DNA of 6,811 nt from JBGOUV01 sp041477815. GTDB lineage: Bacteria > Acidobacteriota > Terriglobia > Bryobacterales > JACQDG01. The stretch is from NCBI GenBank assembly GCA_041477815.1, contig JBGOUV010000378.1, positions 1-6,811 on the forward strand. The letters are read 5' to 3'. Below, piece by piece: positions 1-5,431 of the stretch. Under the pieces are notes generated by a model. The model saw only the letters and a list, made by a program, of their open reading frames with translations, ran no database searches and was not told the origin of the DNA. Each line of letters starts with the position of its first letter. Within the stretch, counting starts at the first letter, position 1. Made by a program: the position numbers and the translations under genes.

Positions 1-630
1 GCTGACAACAGCAAAGCTATCGAGTCGCTCGACGACTCTACCAAGCGGGACATCTCCCGCGTGGACGAGAAGATCCAGGGCGTAGATGCCCGCGCCACCG
101 AAGCCGACCGCAAAGCCGGTGAAGGCATTGCCAAGGCGAACCAGGCCGCCGAGAAAGCCGACGGCGCCAAGACCCTGGCCGAGAACAGCCTGACCAAGAC
201 CGGTCAACTCGAGAAGTCCGTGGAGCGGGCCTTCGAGAATCTGGACAACTACCGTATGGCCTCAAGCAAGAGCATCTACTTCGCCTTCAACAAGTCGGGC
301 CTGGACCCCGCCGCGAAGCAGGAGCTCGATGCCCTGGCCCAATCCCTGGGCGCCCACAAGCGGTTTGTCCTGGAAGTGCAGGGCTTCACCGACACCGTCG
401 GAGCTGCCGACTACAACTACTCTCTCAGTGAAAAGCGCGCTACCACCGTGGTCCGCTACCTGACTCTCCAGCACAAGGTGCCGGCCTATCGGCTCCACAC
501 CATCGGACTGGGCAAGGATGTCCCGGCCGAAGGCGCCAACCCCCGCGAGACCCGCAAGATGAGCCGTCGCGTCGAGGTCCGGGTCTTCGTCCCCACCGAC
601 GTCCCGGTGACCTCCGCCCAATCCCGCTAA
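1..630 (+). CDS. OmpA-family envelope protein, C-terminal part (5' truncated by window edge)
   Basis: The frame is open from base 1, so the start and any signal peptide or lipobox lie upstream; 209 residues are visible. Residues 1 to about 85 are rich in Ala, Lys, Glu and Asp with heptad-like spacing and no hydrophobic stretch, as in a periplasmic coiled coil. Residues about 90-200 match the OmpA C-terminal (OmpA/MotB) peptidoglycan-binding domain: a SIYFAFNKSGLD strand, then GFTDT (Asp131) and LSEKRA (Arg146), the two positions that bind the diaminopimelate of peptidoglycan in OmpA-like proteins, and a closing RRVEVRVFVP strand. The likely role is tethering the outer membrane to the cell wall. 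Such coiled-coil plus OmpA proteins are common in Acidobacteriota. It ends at TAA, and a strong hairpin follows within 25 bp, so it appears to end its transcription unit. The family call is secure; the exact partner and N-terminal anchor are unknown. Confidence 0.9.
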   Translation, partial: ADNSKAIESLDDSTKRDISRVDEKIQGVDARATEADRKAGEGIAKANQAAEKADGAKTLAENSLTKTGQLEKSVERAFENLDNYRMASSKSIYFAFNKSGLDPAAKQELDALAQSLGAHKRFVLEVQGFTDTVGAADYNYSLSEKRATTVVRYLTLQHKVPAYRLHTIGLGKDVPAEGANPRETRKMSRRVEVRVFVPTDVPVTSAQSR

Positions 631-651
631 CCGCTCTGCTCTGCCCCACAC

Positions 652-674
652 GGCGCCGGCTCCCTGCCGGCGCC
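652..674 (+). terminator. GC hairpin after the OmpA-family gene
   Basis: This is a perfect 9-bp stem, GGCGCCGGC / GCCGGCGCC, with a 5-nt loop (TCCCT), starting 22 bp after the stop codon. There is no T-tract, so it is not a textbook intrinsic terminator. In GC-rich genomes such hairpins can still end transcripts or protect 3' ends. Position and stem quality support the call; the mechanism is inferred. Confidence 0.5.
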
Positions 675-899
675 CCTGGACAGGCATCGACCTCAGGTGA
701 CCGTCGTCCGACGCCGCTTCTGGCAATTCATGCGTTCCAGCCACTTGGCCACTTAAGCCGACTACTCGGTCAGGTGTAAGGCGTTGGACTGCAGGTTCCT
801 TGAACCCGACGCTGCGAGCGGTTGCTACCTCCGAGGTAAAATCTCTTCATGAGCGTCGGCAATGTGGCTTGGTCCGCTTAGCCGTACGCCCGATGTCAA
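675..899. other. Non-coding stretch between OmpA gene and RES gene
   Basis: I see no convincing gene here. Composition shifts from GC-rich at the OmpA end to mixed near base 720, which I take as the left edge of the lower-GC island carrying the RES gene. The stretch contains a long imperfect hairpin at 781-812 (outer stem GCGTTG/CGACGC, inner stem GGTTC/GAACC with a CTT loop, and a 7-nt one-sided bulge). It also contains the palindrome at 826-838. The hairpin resembles part of a tRNA at a glance, but no cloverleaf can be drawn. Confidence 0.4.
826..842 (+). promoter_or_regulatory. Perfect palindrome overlapping a possible -10 box, upstream of the RES gene
   Basis: TACCTC-C-GAGGTA (826-838) is a perfect 6+1+6 inverted repeat. 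Its right arm runs into TAAAAT (837-842), a fair -10 hexamer 58 bp before the RES start. No well-spaced -35 is present; TTGCTA at 822 is too close. The arrangement fits an operator that would block a promoter at the -10, as in autoregulated toxin genes, but no regulator is encoded nearby. This is inference from symmetry and position only. Confidence 0.35.
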
Positions 900-2291
900 A
901 TGGGTCGAGCCAAAGATTGGCTAATCGAACAAGAGGAGCGAGGATGGTCGTCTCGGCCGGACAAATATGTTTGCGCCCGCTGCTTCGACGATGAGGCACT
1001 GAAAAAGACCGTTCAGGAGAACGCTGAGGCAGCCATGTGTGATTATTGCGGCTCGTCTGCACAAGACAGCGAGGACCCGGACAAGCCAATGGCAGCCCCT
1101 TTCGATGCGGTTATGAAAGTGATAGCTGCTGGGATTTATCAGGAGTGGAATGGGGCTGACAGCGAAGGAGTCCCATACGTATCGGCGGAAGGTGGCTATC
1201 AGTTTCCAACCATTGGTACGTACGACCTGGTGCGGGATGAGGTCCCGGTTGGTAATGAAGGGCTGCTTCGGGATATTGTCCGTTCTCTGCCCGATCAGCG
1301 ATGGTGCGAACGCGGCTTTTACAGACTGAGCCCATACGAATACCTGTCGTTCAACTGGGAACGGTTTTGCACCGTGGTTAAGTACGAGAAGCGATACATC
1401 TTCGTTAAGGATCACCAAAGAGCAGCCGGGGGGGCAACTCAGCCTACAGCTGGCACCGCGGAAGAAAGCGGCGCGCTGCCGGCACATTCCGCCGCACCTA
1501 TTGATGCTCTGACGCTCTTCCCTGAAGATATCGAGATCCAATCGGAACATGAAGAAGACATCTCTCCTGATGACATGCTGAACACCATCGGGAGACTAGT
1601 TGTCGACGCCCGGCTATTGAGGTTTATACCAGCCGGTACTCGTTTCAAGCGAGCAAGAATTCACAACGCCAAGCGGCGTCTTTGCTCTGCTGAAACTCTG
1701 GGGCCACCAACTGTCCGCAGAGCCCGAGACGCCAACCGAATGAGCCCGGCCGGAATACCAATGTTTTACGGTGCCTTGGACGGATACACGGCGGTGGCAG
1801 AAACCCAAAGAGGTCGTTTGGAAGAATCGAAGGTTATCTCCGTCGCCGAGTTCGTCTCAACTAAGGATTTCTGGGTGGTCGATCTTTCAAATCTGCCACC
1901 GGTCCCGAGCCTCTTCAGCTCCGCCTCCCGGCATGAGCGGGACGCCATCGCCTTTCTCCACGCGTTCGCAAGGGACCTCTCGAAGCCTGTGAAGCGCGAC
2001 GGCCGCGAACACATTGAGTACGTTCCGACCCAAATTGTCACTGAGTATTTCCGCCACGCGTTCAACACAGACTCAGACAGAAGAGTTCGGGGCCTCTTCT
2101 ATTCCAGTTCCCGAGTGAAGATGGGGATTGCCTGTGTGCTCTTCTTTGATCAAGAGAGCTGCGGTGCCAAGCCGAAAAGGCAATGGCACCAGCCCGAGCA
2201 GTGGCTTGAATTGAACCAGGCCAGCATCCACAGGGGCAGGGGTCGACCGCTGAGAGATAAGCCTGGGCCCGACCAAAGGGCTCTGTTGTGA
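900..2291 (+). CDS. RES-domain protein with zinc-finger/HEPN-like N-terminal domain (toxin-like)
   Basis: The 463-residue protein has two parts. Residues 1-175 begin MGRAKDWLIEQEERGW, carry a zinc-finger pattern (C25-x2-C28, C47-x2-C50), then a mixed helical region with conserved Trp/Tyr. This resembles the N-terminal domain called HEPN/RES NTD1, found in front of RES domains. A low-complexity linker follows (about 176-225). Residues 238-440 match the RES domain, named after its conserved Arg, Glu and Ser: Arg in FKRARIH (251-253), NRMSPAGIPMFYGA (279-291), Glu301 in TAVAET, and the YSSSR Ser (402-404) before CVLFF. RES toxins (MbcT, ParT and NatT types) break down or use NAD+. Cytosolic; no signal peptide. 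The start is chosen because the family-typical N-terminus begins here and a stop lies in frame at 879; no Shine-Dalgarno sequence is visible. No Xre/MbcA antitoxin gene is adjacent, so it may be self-regulated, part of a defence function, or an orphan. GC content and codons (AGA, ATA, GGA) differ from neighbours, suggesting transfer. The last ~18 residues look unlike the family. Confidence 0.8.
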   Translation: MGRAKDWLIEQEERGWSSRPDKYVCARCFDDEALKKTVQENAEAAMCDYCGSSAQDSEDPDKPMAAPFDAVMKVIAAGIYQEWNGADSEGVPYVSAEGGYQFPTIGTYDLVRDEVPVGNEGLLRDIVRSLPDQRWCERGFYRLSPYEYLSFNWERFCTVVKYEKRYIFVKDHQRAAGGATQPTAGTAEESGALPAHSAAPIDALTLFPEDIEIQSEHEEDISPDDMLNTIGRLVVDARLLRFIPAGTRFKRARIHNAKRRLCSAETLGPPTVRRARDANRMSPAGIPMFYGALDGYTAVAETQRGRLEESKVISVAEFVSTKDFWVVDLSNLPPVPSLFSSASRHERDAIAFLHAFARDLSKPVKRDGREHIEYVPTQIVTEYFRHAFNTDSDRRVRGLFYSSSRVKMGIACVLFFDQESCGAKPKRQWHQPEQWLELNQASIHRGRGRPLRDKPGPDQRALL

Positions 2292-2305
2292 AGACTGTAA
2301 TTTAT

Positions 2306-2346
2306 GGGCGGCCCCCCCTGGGCCGCAGCCAGCCCCCCGGCCGGCT
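2306..2346 (+). repeat. REP copy A (double hairpin)
   Basis: This 41-bp GC-rich sequence matches the reverse complement of 2672-2711 with two substitutions and one extra C. It folds as two adjacent hairpins: GCGGCCC / GGGCCGC, then AGCCaGCC / GGCcGGCT, the second with one A-C mismatch. It lies just downstream of the RES gene and at the 3' end of the RAYT remnant, and may also serve as a transcript end for the RES gene. Confidence 0.8.
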
Positions 2347-2607
2347 CTCTCCCAACAAGCACTCGACCACGGGTACCTCTCCGCCTCCGCGGCCAAACCC
2401 GCTCGACCTGGATTCTCCTCGATGTACCCGCGAATGCGGTTGAACTCCTTCGCGTTACGCGACAACGTCATCGTAGCTCTCCTCGTGCCAGAACGATCGC
2501 CCGGTCTACCCTAGAATAAGGATCGGTTGTGGGGGGGCAGGCTCCCGTGGAGCCGCCAAGTCAGAAAAGGCGGTTGGCCGATAGGGCCAATGTGGTAGGC
2601 GCCACCG
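2347..2607 (-). pseudogene. RAYT transposase remnant with internal deletion, frameshifts and a stop
   Basis: Read 3' to 5' on the plus strand, RAYT landmarks appear in order but in different frames. RWRLPHW (2607-2587) and GQPPFLTWRLHGSLP (about 2579-2535) match the N-terminus and are one frame apart. ILG-stop-TGRSFWHEESYD (about 2511-2476) corresponds to the ILGRTG..FW...YD block with the Arg codon replaced by TAG. RNAKEFNRIRGYIEENP and RAGLAAEAERYPWSSACW (to about 2355) are the C-terminal block, shifted by one extra base near 2465. The middle of the protein, including the metal-binding HUH (His-x-His) motif normally found in a MPNHVH-like stretch, is missing between GSLP and ILG. It is certainly inactive. 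Identification is from the YIEENPxRAGL and PWSSA signatures, which are characteristic of this family. Boundaries are approximate. Confidence 0.8.
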
Positions 2608-2671
2608 TAGGAGCTCACGGTGCCACGTCCCGAAAAGCGCATCCAGACTCCAGCTTTCCCTTGACACCGGG

Positions 2672-2711
2672 AGCCGGCCAGGGGGCCGGCTGCGGCCCAG
2701 GGGGGCCGCCC
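2672..2711 (-). repeat. REP copy B (double hairpin, inverted relative to A)
   Basis: This copy contains two perfect adjacent hairpins: AGCCGGCC-AGGG-GGCCGGCT (2672-2691) and GCGGCCC-AGGG-GGGCCGC (2692-2709). Both loops are AGGG on this strand. It is the inverted partner of the copy at 2306-2346 and lies on the 5' side of the RAYT remnant. It is better preserved than copy A, which has a mismatch in its second stem. Confidence 0.8.
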
Positions 2712-2723
2712 CACAATCCATCC

Positions 2724-2758
2724 GGCCAACACCCAAGACCCGCCACCCAACACCCTGC
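2724..2758 (+). repeat. Heptanucleotide array 1 (five units, consensus ACCCAAC)
   Basis: There are five 7-bp units in tandem: GGCCAAC, ACCCAAG, ACCCGCC, ACCCAAC, ACCCTGC. It has the same register, unit count and length (35 bp) as the arrays at 4603-4637 and (reverse strand) 6328-6362. Its last unit supplies the TGC directly before the TATAAT of the yceD promoter. It is more degenerate than the other two arrays. Confidence 0.65.
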
Positions 2759-2764
2759 TATAAT
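2756..2764 (+). promoter_or_regulatory. Extended -10 promoter of the yceD-rpmF-plsX operon
   Basis: TGC-TATAAT is a perfect consensus -10 (2759-2764) with the TGn extension, which lets sigma-70-type polymerase work without a good -35. No -35 is visible at the 17-bp position, which lies inside heptamer array 1. The predicted start is near 2771, giving a leader of about 35 nt. That leader can form a small imperfect hairpin (CGGATCG 2775-2781 with CGATTCCG 2788-2795). A GGGGG run at 2795-2799 is the only ribosome-binding candidate. Confidence 0.65.
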
Positions 2765-2805
2765 AGCGGGTTCACGGATCGGTTCCCCGATTCCGGGGGT
2801 GTGCC

Positions 2806-3336
2806 ATGTTCTTTGACATCCAGGTCCTGGAAAAGCGGAAAATCCGTTTTGATCATTTCTTCGCCCCGGGCGCCATCGGCTTTCTGGACGATAGTCTGAA
2901 GCAGATTGGCGACCTCCATAGTGCCGGGGAAGCTGAGTTGGTCGACCCCTTCGGGGTTCGCGAGATCCATATTCGCGGGCGCGTGCAGGGTGAGATCGAA
3001 CAGCCCTGCTCCCGGTGTCTGGAGCCGACCCGTATTCCGCTCACGATCCCCGTCGATCTGTACTATCGCCCCATGAGCCACATCGCCCGCGAAGAAGAGA
3101 TCGCCATCTCGGAAGCCGAAACCGAAATCGGCTTCTACGAGGGCGGCGGACTGGAGTTGGCCGATGTGGTGCGGGAGCAGGTCCTGATGGCGCTTCCCAT
3201 GCGCACCATGTGCCGGGAAGATTGTCGCGGGCTTTGTCCCCTTTGCGGCGCCGACCGCAACCGGAACCCCTGCTCCTGCCGGGAAAGCTTCACCGACCCC
3301 CGTTGGGACGTGCTAAAACATTGGAGTCACCGCTAA
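2806..3336 (+). CDS. yceD: YceD/DUF177 family protein
   Basis: The 176-residue protein is normal in length for the family. Visible hallmarks are the central CSRCLEP (C68-x2-C71) and the C-terminal Cys cluster in MCREDCRGLCPLCGADRNRNPC (C136, C140, C144, C147, C156), including the GLCPxCG-x2-N signature of DUF177. These Cys probably bind zinc. The family is linked to 23S rRNA or large-subunit maturation through genetics in plants and through its almost invariant position before rpmF; its biochemical activity is not settled. It is cytosolic. The start follows a G-rich run at 2795-2799 and a consensus extended -10 promoter, and is the first gene of the operon. Its stop is 7 bp before rpmF. The acidic EEEIAISEAETEIGFYEGGGLEL stretch at 96-118, given here by position, precedes the helix that leads into the Cys cluster, as usual. 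Identification is firm from both motif and context. Confidence 0.93.
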   Translation: MFFDIQVLEKRKIRFDHFFAPGAIGFLDDSLKQIGDLHSAGEAELVDPFGVREIHIRGRVQGEIEQPCSRCLEPTRIPLTIPVDLYYRPMSHIAREEEIAISEAETEIGFYEGGGLELADVVREQVLMALPMRTMCREDCRGLCPLCGADRNRNPCSCRESFTDPRWDVLKHWSHR

Positions 3337-3343
3337 AACCACC

Positions 3344-3526
3344 ATGCCGAACCCAAAACGCCGCCATTCCAAACAGCGTACCAGCAAACGCCGCGCCCAC
3401 GACGCCCTCAAGAGTCCTCAACTGGCCACGTGTCCCAACTGTCACGAGCCCAAGCTCCCGCATCGCGCCTGCCCCCACTGCGGTCAATATCGGGGACGCG
3501 CCATCATTGAGGTAGAAGCCGAATAA
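3344..3526 (+). CDS. rpmF: Ribosomal protein bL32
   Basis: The 60-residue protein is the typical length of bL32. It begins MPNPKRRHSKQRTSKRRAHD, close to the L32 consensus, with a very basic N-terminus that penetrates 23S rRNA. The zinc-ribbon form is complete: C30-x2-C33 (CPNC) and C43-x2-C46 (CPHC), so this is a zinc-containing (C+) paralogue, not the Cys-less form induced under zinc limitation. It is placed between yceD and plsX with gaps of 7 and 6 bp, the classical order. No strong Shine-Dalgarno sequence is close; GGAG at 3323-3326 is too far, so translation is probably coupled to yceD. Confidence 0.97.
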   Translation: MPNPKRRHSKQRTSKRRAHDALKSPQLATCPNCHEPKLPHRACPHCGQYRGRAIIEVEAE

Positions 3527-3532
3527 CCTCGC

Positions 3533-4552
3533 ATGTATACAATCGCCGTCGACGCGATGGGCGGTGACGCGGCCCCCCGGGTGGAGGTCGAAGGCGCGAT
3601 ACTGGCCGCCCGGTCCTACCCGGTGAAGGTCCTGCTGGTCGGCCGCGAAGAAGTGCTGCGTCGCGAGCTTGCCGAGCACCTCGCCGACCACCTCCCCATC
3701 GAGATCGTCAACGCCACCGAAGTCATTACTATGGATGACGCGGCGGCCAAGGCGGTACGGGCCAAACGGGACTCCTCCATGCGAGTGGCCGCCCGGCTGG
3801 TCCGCGACGGCCGCGCCCAAGGTTTGGTGTCGGCCGGCAACACGGGCGCGGTGATGGCCACCTCCAAAATCGTGCTCGGCGCCCTGCCCGGCGTCTACCG
3901 CCCCGCTCTCGCCTCGGTTTTTCCCACCCAAAAGGGCACCGCCGCCGTCCTGGTCGACGTCGGCGCCAACGTCGACTCCACGCCCCAGATGCTCGCCCAG
4001 TTCGCCATCATGGGCGAGGTCTATTCCCGCGTGATCTGCCGCATCGACCGCCCCCGCGTGGCCATCCTCTCGATCGGCGAAGAGGAGCACAAGGGCAACG
4101 AGCTGACGCGCCAGGCCACTCCCCTCCTCAAAAACCTTCCCATTCATTTCATCGGCAACGTGGAGGGCCGCGATCTCTACTCCGGCGACGCCGACGTGGT
4201 CGTCTGTGATGGTTTCATCGGCAACGTCGCCCTCAAGGTCTCCGAAGGCCTCATCGAGACCATCAAGTTCATGCTCCAGGACTCGCTCACCGCGACCGTC
4301 ACCCGCAAGATCGGCTATGTCCTGGCCCGCACCGCCTTCGACGACTTCAAGAAGCGCGTCGACTACTCCGAATACGGCGGCGCGCCCCTGCTGGGTCTGA
4401 AAGGCGTGGTCATCATCTGCCACGGCCGCTCCAACCCCAACGCCATCAAGAACGCCATCCGCGTAGCCATGGAGTTCGCCAAGGGCCGCCTGAACGAGAC
4501 GATCGAAGGCGCCCTCCACCACCAACAACCTCTGCCCGCCGTAGGAGCCTAA
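3533..4552 (+). CDS. plsX: Phosphate acyltransferase PlsX
   Basis: PlsX makes acyl-phosphate from acyl-ACP, the first step of the PlsX/PlsY route to phosphatidic acid. It acts as a peripheral membrane enzyme. The 339-residue protein is full length. Family motifs occur in order: VDAMGGDAAP (6-15), SAGNTGA (100-106), VDVGAN (141-146), GNVEGRD (208-214), VVCDGFIGNVALK (223-235), YGGAPLLG (281-288) and HGRS (297-300). Nothing essential appears missing. The ATG lies 6 bp after the rpmF stop; no clear Shine-Dalgarno sequence is seen, consistent with coupling. In many bacteria fabH/fabD/fabG follow plsX; here they do not, and the next gene is an unrelated exported protein. Identification is secure. 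Confidence 0.97.
   Translation: MYTIAVDAMGGDAAPRVEVEGAILAARSYPVKVLLVGREEVLRRELAEHLADHLPIEIVNATEVITMDDAAAKAVRAKRDSSMRVAARLVRDGRAQGLVSAGNTGAVMATSKIVLGALPGVYRPALASVFPTQKGTAAVLVDVGANVDSTPQMLAQFAIMGEVYSRVICRIDRPRVAILSIGEEEHKGNELTRQATPLLKNLPIHFIGNVEGRDLYSGDADVVVCDGFIGNVALKVSEGLIETIKFMLQDSLTATVTRKIGYVLARTAFDDFKKRVDYSEYGGAPLLGLKGVVIICHGRSNPNAIKNAIRVAMEFAKGRLNETIEGALHHQQPLPAVGA
4543..4547 (+). promoter_or_regulatory. Ribosome binding site for the Tat-exported isomerase
   Basis: AGGAG lies inside the last codons of plsX, 8 nt before the ATG at 4556. It is the clearest Shine-Dalgarno sequence in the operon, and it fixes the start that gives an intact twin-arginine leader. Confidence 0.7.
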
Positions 4553-4555
4553 ACT

Positions 4556-5431
4556 ATGAACCGCCGCACCTTCCTCGCCGCGCCTCTAGCTCTTCCCGCC
4601 TTTCCCAACCCCCAACACCCATCACCCAACACCCAACGAAAGCCCCGCTTGCGCTCCGCCCTCTGCGCCTACTCCTACCGGGACGCCCTCAAAGCCGGCA
4701 CTATGACCTATGATGATCTAGTCCGGCTCGCCGTCGACACCGGCATCGACGGCCTGGACCTCACGGTCTACTGGTTTCCCGACACCACCGACCGGTTCAT
4801 CGCCCCCCTCCGCCGGCTGGCCTACCAGTCCGGGGTCCACATCTACAGCATCTCGGTCCGTACCGAGATGACCCGTCCGAAGCCCGAGGACCGCCAGAGC
4901 GAACTGGCCGCCGTCTGCCACTGGGTGGACGTGGCGCAGCGTCTGGGCGCCACCCACATCCGCGTCTTCGGCGGTAAAGTCCCCGAAAAGCGCACCGAAG
5001 AGGAGGCCTCCGGCTGGGTGGTCGAAACCCTGAAGCGGGCCGCCGAGTACGCGCTCCCACGGGGCATCATCCTGGGACTCGAAAACCACGGCGGCATCAC
5101 CGAGCGCGCCGACCGCATCCTCGACATCGTCCACCGCGTCGATTCGCCGGCCCTGCGCATCAACCTGGACACCGGCAACTTCCGCGAGAACGTCTTTCCC
5201 CAGATCGAGAAGCTGCTCCCGGCTGCCGTCAACGTCCAGATAAAAGCTGAAATGCGCGGCGAAGACGGCGCCAGTCACCCCTCCGACTGGGACCGCCTCT
5301 TCCGGCTTTTCGCCCAGCACGCCTATCAGGGTTATGTAGCCCTGGAATACGAAGCCAAGGCCGACCCGATCGCCACCGTCCCCGGGATGCTGCGCCGCCT
5401 CCACGAGCTTACCCGTAAGTACTCTGCTTGA
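4556..5431 (+). CDS. Tat-exported sugar phosphate isomerase/epimerase-like TIM-barrel protein
   Basis: The 291-residue protein belongs to the xylose isomerase-like / AP endonuclease 2 barrel superfamily. MNRRTFLAAPLALPAF (1-16) is a short twin-arginine signal (RRTFL, then a hydrophobic core), suggesting export of a folded metalloenzyme. The barrel runs from about 33 to 285. Expected metal ligands are visible: Glu176 in LENHGG, Asp205 in LDTGNF, and Glu264 in ALEYEA. The position that is often His in H-x-K-D is Gln228 (VQIKAE). IDGLDLTVYWFP and GATHIRVFGG are the early strands. Substrate is unknown; sugars or inositol-like compounds are typical for the superfamily. The start is supported by AGGAG at 4543. 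The gene lies 3 bp after plsX and its TGA overlaps the next start. Unusually, residues 17-28 (Pro/Asn/Gln-rich) are encoded by a five-unit heptanucleotide array between signal and barrel. Superfamily is confident; the reaction is not. Confidence 0.85.
   Translation: MNRRTFLAAPLALPAFPNPQHPSPNTQRKPRLRSALCAYSYRDALKAGTMTYDDLVRLAVDTGIDGLDLTVYWFPDTTDRFIAPLRRLAYQSGVHIYSISVRTEMTRPKPEDRQSELAAVCHWVDVAQRLGATHIRVFGGKVPEKRTEEEASGWVVETLKRAAEYALPRGIILGLENHGGITERADRILDIVHRVDSPALRINLDTGNFRENVFPQIEKLLPAAVNVQIKAEMRGEDGASHPSDWDRLFRLFAQHAYQGYVALEYEAKADPIATVPGMLRRLHELTRKYSA
4603..4637 (+). repeat. Heptanucleotide array 2 (five units), inside the coding region
   Basis: The units are TCCCAAC, CCCCAAC, ACCCATC, ACCCAAC, ACCCAAC. 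This is the best-preserved plus-strand array. It encodes residues 17-28 of the Tat-exported isomerase (the P-N-P-Q-H-P-S-P-N-T-Q stretch), placed just after the signal peptide where a flexible linker is tolerated. The length is not a multiple of three, so gain or loss of a single unit would shift the frame. Confidence 0.8.

Larger units (their letters stand above)
2306..2711 (-). mobile_element. Decayed REP-RAYT element (REPtron remnant)
   Basis: Bases 2292-2805 contain no intact gene. Their core is a remnant transposase gene on the minus strand, enclosed by two inverted copies of a 40-bp double-hairpin REP (2306-2346 and 2672-2711). RAYT transposases (Y1/HUH family, related to IS200/IS605) are typically single-copy genes flanked by inverted REPs, and they are thought to spread those REPs. 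The whole element is about 400 bp, far shorter than an intact one (roughly 500-700 bp of coding sequence alone), so it cannot move by itself. It begins 14 bp after the RES stop codon and ends 45 bp before the yceD promoter. Confidence 0.75.

Noticed and set aside
262..744. Minus-strand open frame opposite the OmpA domain
   Set aside because: It is antisense to a conserved domain, shows no family resemblance, and runs through the terminator hairpin.
770..812. tRNA-like stretch before the RES gene
   Set aside because: It has a GGTTC/GAACC stem and an anticodon-loop-like CTGCAGG, but acceptor and D arms do not form and there is no CCA or conserved T-loop.
2073..2471. Minus-strand open frame of 132 codons as an intact gene
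   Set aside because: Only its first ~40 residues are meaningful (the RAYT C-terminus). The rest reads through the REP into the antisense of the RES gene, so it is annotated as part of a pseudogene.
2661..2666. Perfect TTGACA, a consensus -35 box
   Set aside because: No -10-like hexamer lies 15-19 bp downstream (the REP hairpins occupy that space), and the next TATAAT is 92 bp away. It could be a stranded -35 split from the yceD -10 by the insertions, but this cannot be shown.
3290..4528. Long minus-strand open frame (412 codons) opposite plsX
   Set aside because: It is antisense to a clearly conserved plsX. Its Gly/Ala/Asp/Val-rich composition is what GC-rich codon bias produces on the opposite strand.
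2724..4637. Heptamer arrays as a CRISPR array
   Set aside because: The units are contiguous 7-mers with no spacers, and no cas genes are present.
4718..5404. Minus-strand open frame opposite the Tat isomerase
   Set aside because: It mirrors the conserved barrel gene, has no recognisable motif, and its codon pattern is an antisense artefact.
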